From Candidatus Dormiibacterota bacterium (GTDB lineage Bacteria > Chloroflexota > Dormibacteria > Aeolococcales > Aeolococcaceae), in assembly GCA_027451645.1 (NCBI GenBank), contig DAIDIX010000108.1, positions 1 through 6,197 of the forward strand: 6,197 nucleotides of DNA, read 5' to 3'. The position numbers and the translations under genes are program-made. The number at the start of each line of letters is the position of its first letter. The first letter of the stretch is position 1. Under the pieces are notes generated by a model that did no database searches, was not told where the DNA came from, and saw nothing but the letters and a program-made list of their open reading frames with translations. Positions 4,705-6,197 of the stretch are shown here, one piece after another.

Positions 4705-6197
4705 TCAGTCTCCACTGTCCTCATTGAGCTCATCAAGAAGCTCATCCACCTGGAATGGATCCATGAGTACTGCACGAGATTTGCTTCCTTCAAATGGTCC
4801 TACCACCCTATACTCTGCAAGCTGGTCAATGATGCGGGCAGCTCGCGCGTACCCCACTTCAAGTTTCCGCTGGAGAAGAGAAGTTGCAGCACGGCCCTCG
4901 CTTGCTACAAGATGCGCAGCCCGTGCGAAGAGAGGATCTCTCTTCTTGATATCCCGTTCAGATGACATTGAAGCACCAACCTCAAGCACCATTGGTTCGT
5001 AGCTTGGAGGGCCCTGACGCTTCCAGAAGCTCACTACCTCATCACGCTCCCTGTCACTGAGATATGCTCCCTGGAGCCGTTTGGGCCGTCCTTCCCCTAT
5101 GGGCAGATAAAGCATGTCACCATGCCCGAGCAGCTTTTCTGCACCAAGCTCATCAAGGATGACACGGGAATCGACACCGCTTGACACTGCGAAGGCGATG
5201 CGGCTCGGAATATTCGCCTTGATGAGTCCAGTGATGATGTCCGTTGAAGGACGCTGGGTTGCAACGACAAGATGAATGCCGACTGCGCGTGCCAGCTGGG
5301 CAAGTCTGCATACAAGATCTTCTATCTCTCCAGCAGCAACCATCATGAGGTCTGCCAGCTCATCAATGATGATGACAACATACGGCAGCGGTTCAATGCC
5401 AAGCTTGGGTGCCTGCTCATTGAATTTCGCAATGTTGCGCATGCCATGGCCTGCAAGAAGCTTGTACCTGTCCTCCATCTCCTTTACAGCCCATCTCAGT
5501 GCTGACACTGCTGCATCAGGTTCCACAACGACGGGAACAAGGAGATGTGGGAGATCGGCGAAGGATGACAGTTCAACGCGTTTTGGATCGATAAGGATGA
5601 GCCGCAGGGACTCTGGAGTTGCCTGGAGAAGAAATCCCGCTATGAGGGAGTTGATGAGCACGGACTTGCCAGATCCGGTTGCACCAGCAACAAGAAGATG
5701 TGGCATGTCTGTGAGATCACCTACCGTTGGTGCACCACTGACATCAGCACCGAGAACGACTCTCAGGATGCCCTTCGACTCCGAGAATGCCTGCGCAGTT
5801 GCTATCTCACGCATGGAGACAATCTGCGTTGCCTGATGGGGAACCTCGATTGATACAGCAGACTTTCCGATAAGAAACGGCTGGATGCGCACAGGAGCAG
5901 CAACTGCGAGCGAAAGGTCTGTCTGGTGATTGAGAATCTTTCGGACTGATACTCCAGGAGCAGGACGGATCTCAAACTGTGTGACTGTTGGGCCTGTACT
6001 GACGCCCACAATGGTCGTTTCTATGCCAAAGGATTTCAGAGTTCCAACAATCGTCTGTCCAATGGCAGCAATGTCACCTTCCCGAACACGCTTCCGTGGC
6101 GACTCGGCCTTGTCGAGAAGGGACATGGGGGGAAGCTTCCAAACCTTTGTCTCCGGATCATCTGGGGAAGAGCGAAACAGTGGGGGATCATCGTCGC
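4705..6197 (-). CDS. ftsK: DNA translocase FtsK/SpoIIIE (C-terminal motor part, runs off the right edge)
   Basis: An ATP-driven dsDNA pump that clears and resolves chromosomes at the division septum. The frame stays open to the window edge, so the Met at 6126 is internal: directly before it lies WKLPP, which with the following MSLLD makes the classic linker entering the FtsK motor. Counting from that Met: alpha domain with GPTVTQFEIRPAPGV (45-59) and IGKSAVSIEVP (86-96); RecA-like beta domain with Walker A GATGSGKS (148-155), LILIDPKRVELS (176-187), Walker B VVIIIDELADLMM (250-262), and ATQRPSTDIITGLIKANIPSRIAF (289-312); then the DNA-reading winged-helix gamma domain (about 396-456), ending GPFEGSKSRAVLM. 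All catalytic motifs are intact. The N-terminal membrane helices and linker lie beyond 6197. The alpha-domain motif usually reading PIPGK is FLIGK here, a mild variant. It ends in a TGA 33 nt before yajQ. Confidence 0.97.
   Translation of the reverse strand, partial: DDDPPLFRSSPDDPETKVWKLPPMSLLDKAESPRKRVREGDIAAIGQTIVGTLKSFGIETTIVGVSTGPTVTQFEIRPAPGVSVRKILNHQTDLSLAVAAPVRIQPFLIGKSAVSIEVPHQATQIVSMREIATAQAFSESKGILRVVLGADVSGAPTVGDLTDMPHLLVAGATGSGKSVLINSLIAGFLLQATPESLRLILIDPKRVELSSFADLPHLLVPVVVEPDAAVSALRWAVKEMEDRYKLLAGHGMRNIAKFNEQAPKLGIEPLPYVVIIIDELADLMMVAAGEIEDLVCRLAQLARAVGIHLVVATQRPSTDIITGLIKANIPSRIAFAVSSGVDSRVILDELGAEKLLGHGDMLYLPIGEGRPKRLQGAYLSDRERDEVVSFWKRQGPPSYEPMVLEVGASMSSERDIKKRDPLFARAAHLVASEGRAATSLLQRKLEVGYARAARIIDQLAEYRVVGPFEGSKSRAVLMDPFQVDELLDELNEDSGD

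Noticed and set aside
5276..5836. Long plus-strand open frame of 186 codons opposite ftsK
   Set aside because: It is fully antisense to the conserved motor domain, its translation is low-complexity (Ser/Ala/Met/Arg rich) with no domain, and it follows from codon bias in ftsK.

Overview
The window is bacterial housekeeping DNA of moderate G+C content. It is densely packed, and every supported gene lies on the minus strand, so transcription runs from right (6197) to left (1). Reading with transcription, the order is: ftsK (partial, running off the right edge), yajQ, pgsA, a stand-alone cinA C-terminal domain, recA, recX, a putative zinc metalloprotease of unknown function, and the first 71 codons of an unrecognised gene running off the left edge. 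The backbone ftsK/spoIIIE - pgsA - cinA - recA is the chromosomal neighbourhood known from Bacillus and other Gram-positive-type bacteria, and from Chloroflexota-like lineages. Protein flavour (RecA and FtsK wording, stand-alone CinA domain, recX directly after recA) makes me lean to Chloroflexota or a relative. That is an inference from memory of family patterns, not a search result.

Right part (3644-6197): the FtsK DNA-translocase motor, a YajQ-family protein 33 nt downstream of it, and the phospholipid synthase PgsA overlapping yajQ by a GTGA junction. This looks like one co-transcribed unit. Middle (3089-3601): a CinA/PncC-type NMN amidohydrolase domain, 42 nt after pgsA; the gap holds an 18-bp dyad.

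Regulatory interval (2958-3088): this is the only intergenic space in the window that looks like a regulated promoter region. It contains a plausible sigma70-type promoter, a perfect 8+8 bp inverted repeat starting one base after the -10 element, and a perfect RNA hairpin that ends exactly where the strong recA Shine-Dalgarno begins. recA and recX follow with a 3-nt gap, coupling the recombinase to its modulator.

Left part (1-1370): a 334-residue protein with HEIAH and a downstream NEGFCE motif (gluzincin-type zinc peptidase signature), with no visible secretion signal, then an unrecognised gene with a good Shine-Dalgarno. These two genes downstream of recA-recX are the least explained part of the window. 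No RNA genes, insertion sequences, CRISPR arrays or attachment sites were seen. There is no gene-free stretch above 300 bases; the largest gaps are 131 nt (2958-3088) and 109 nt (1262-1370).
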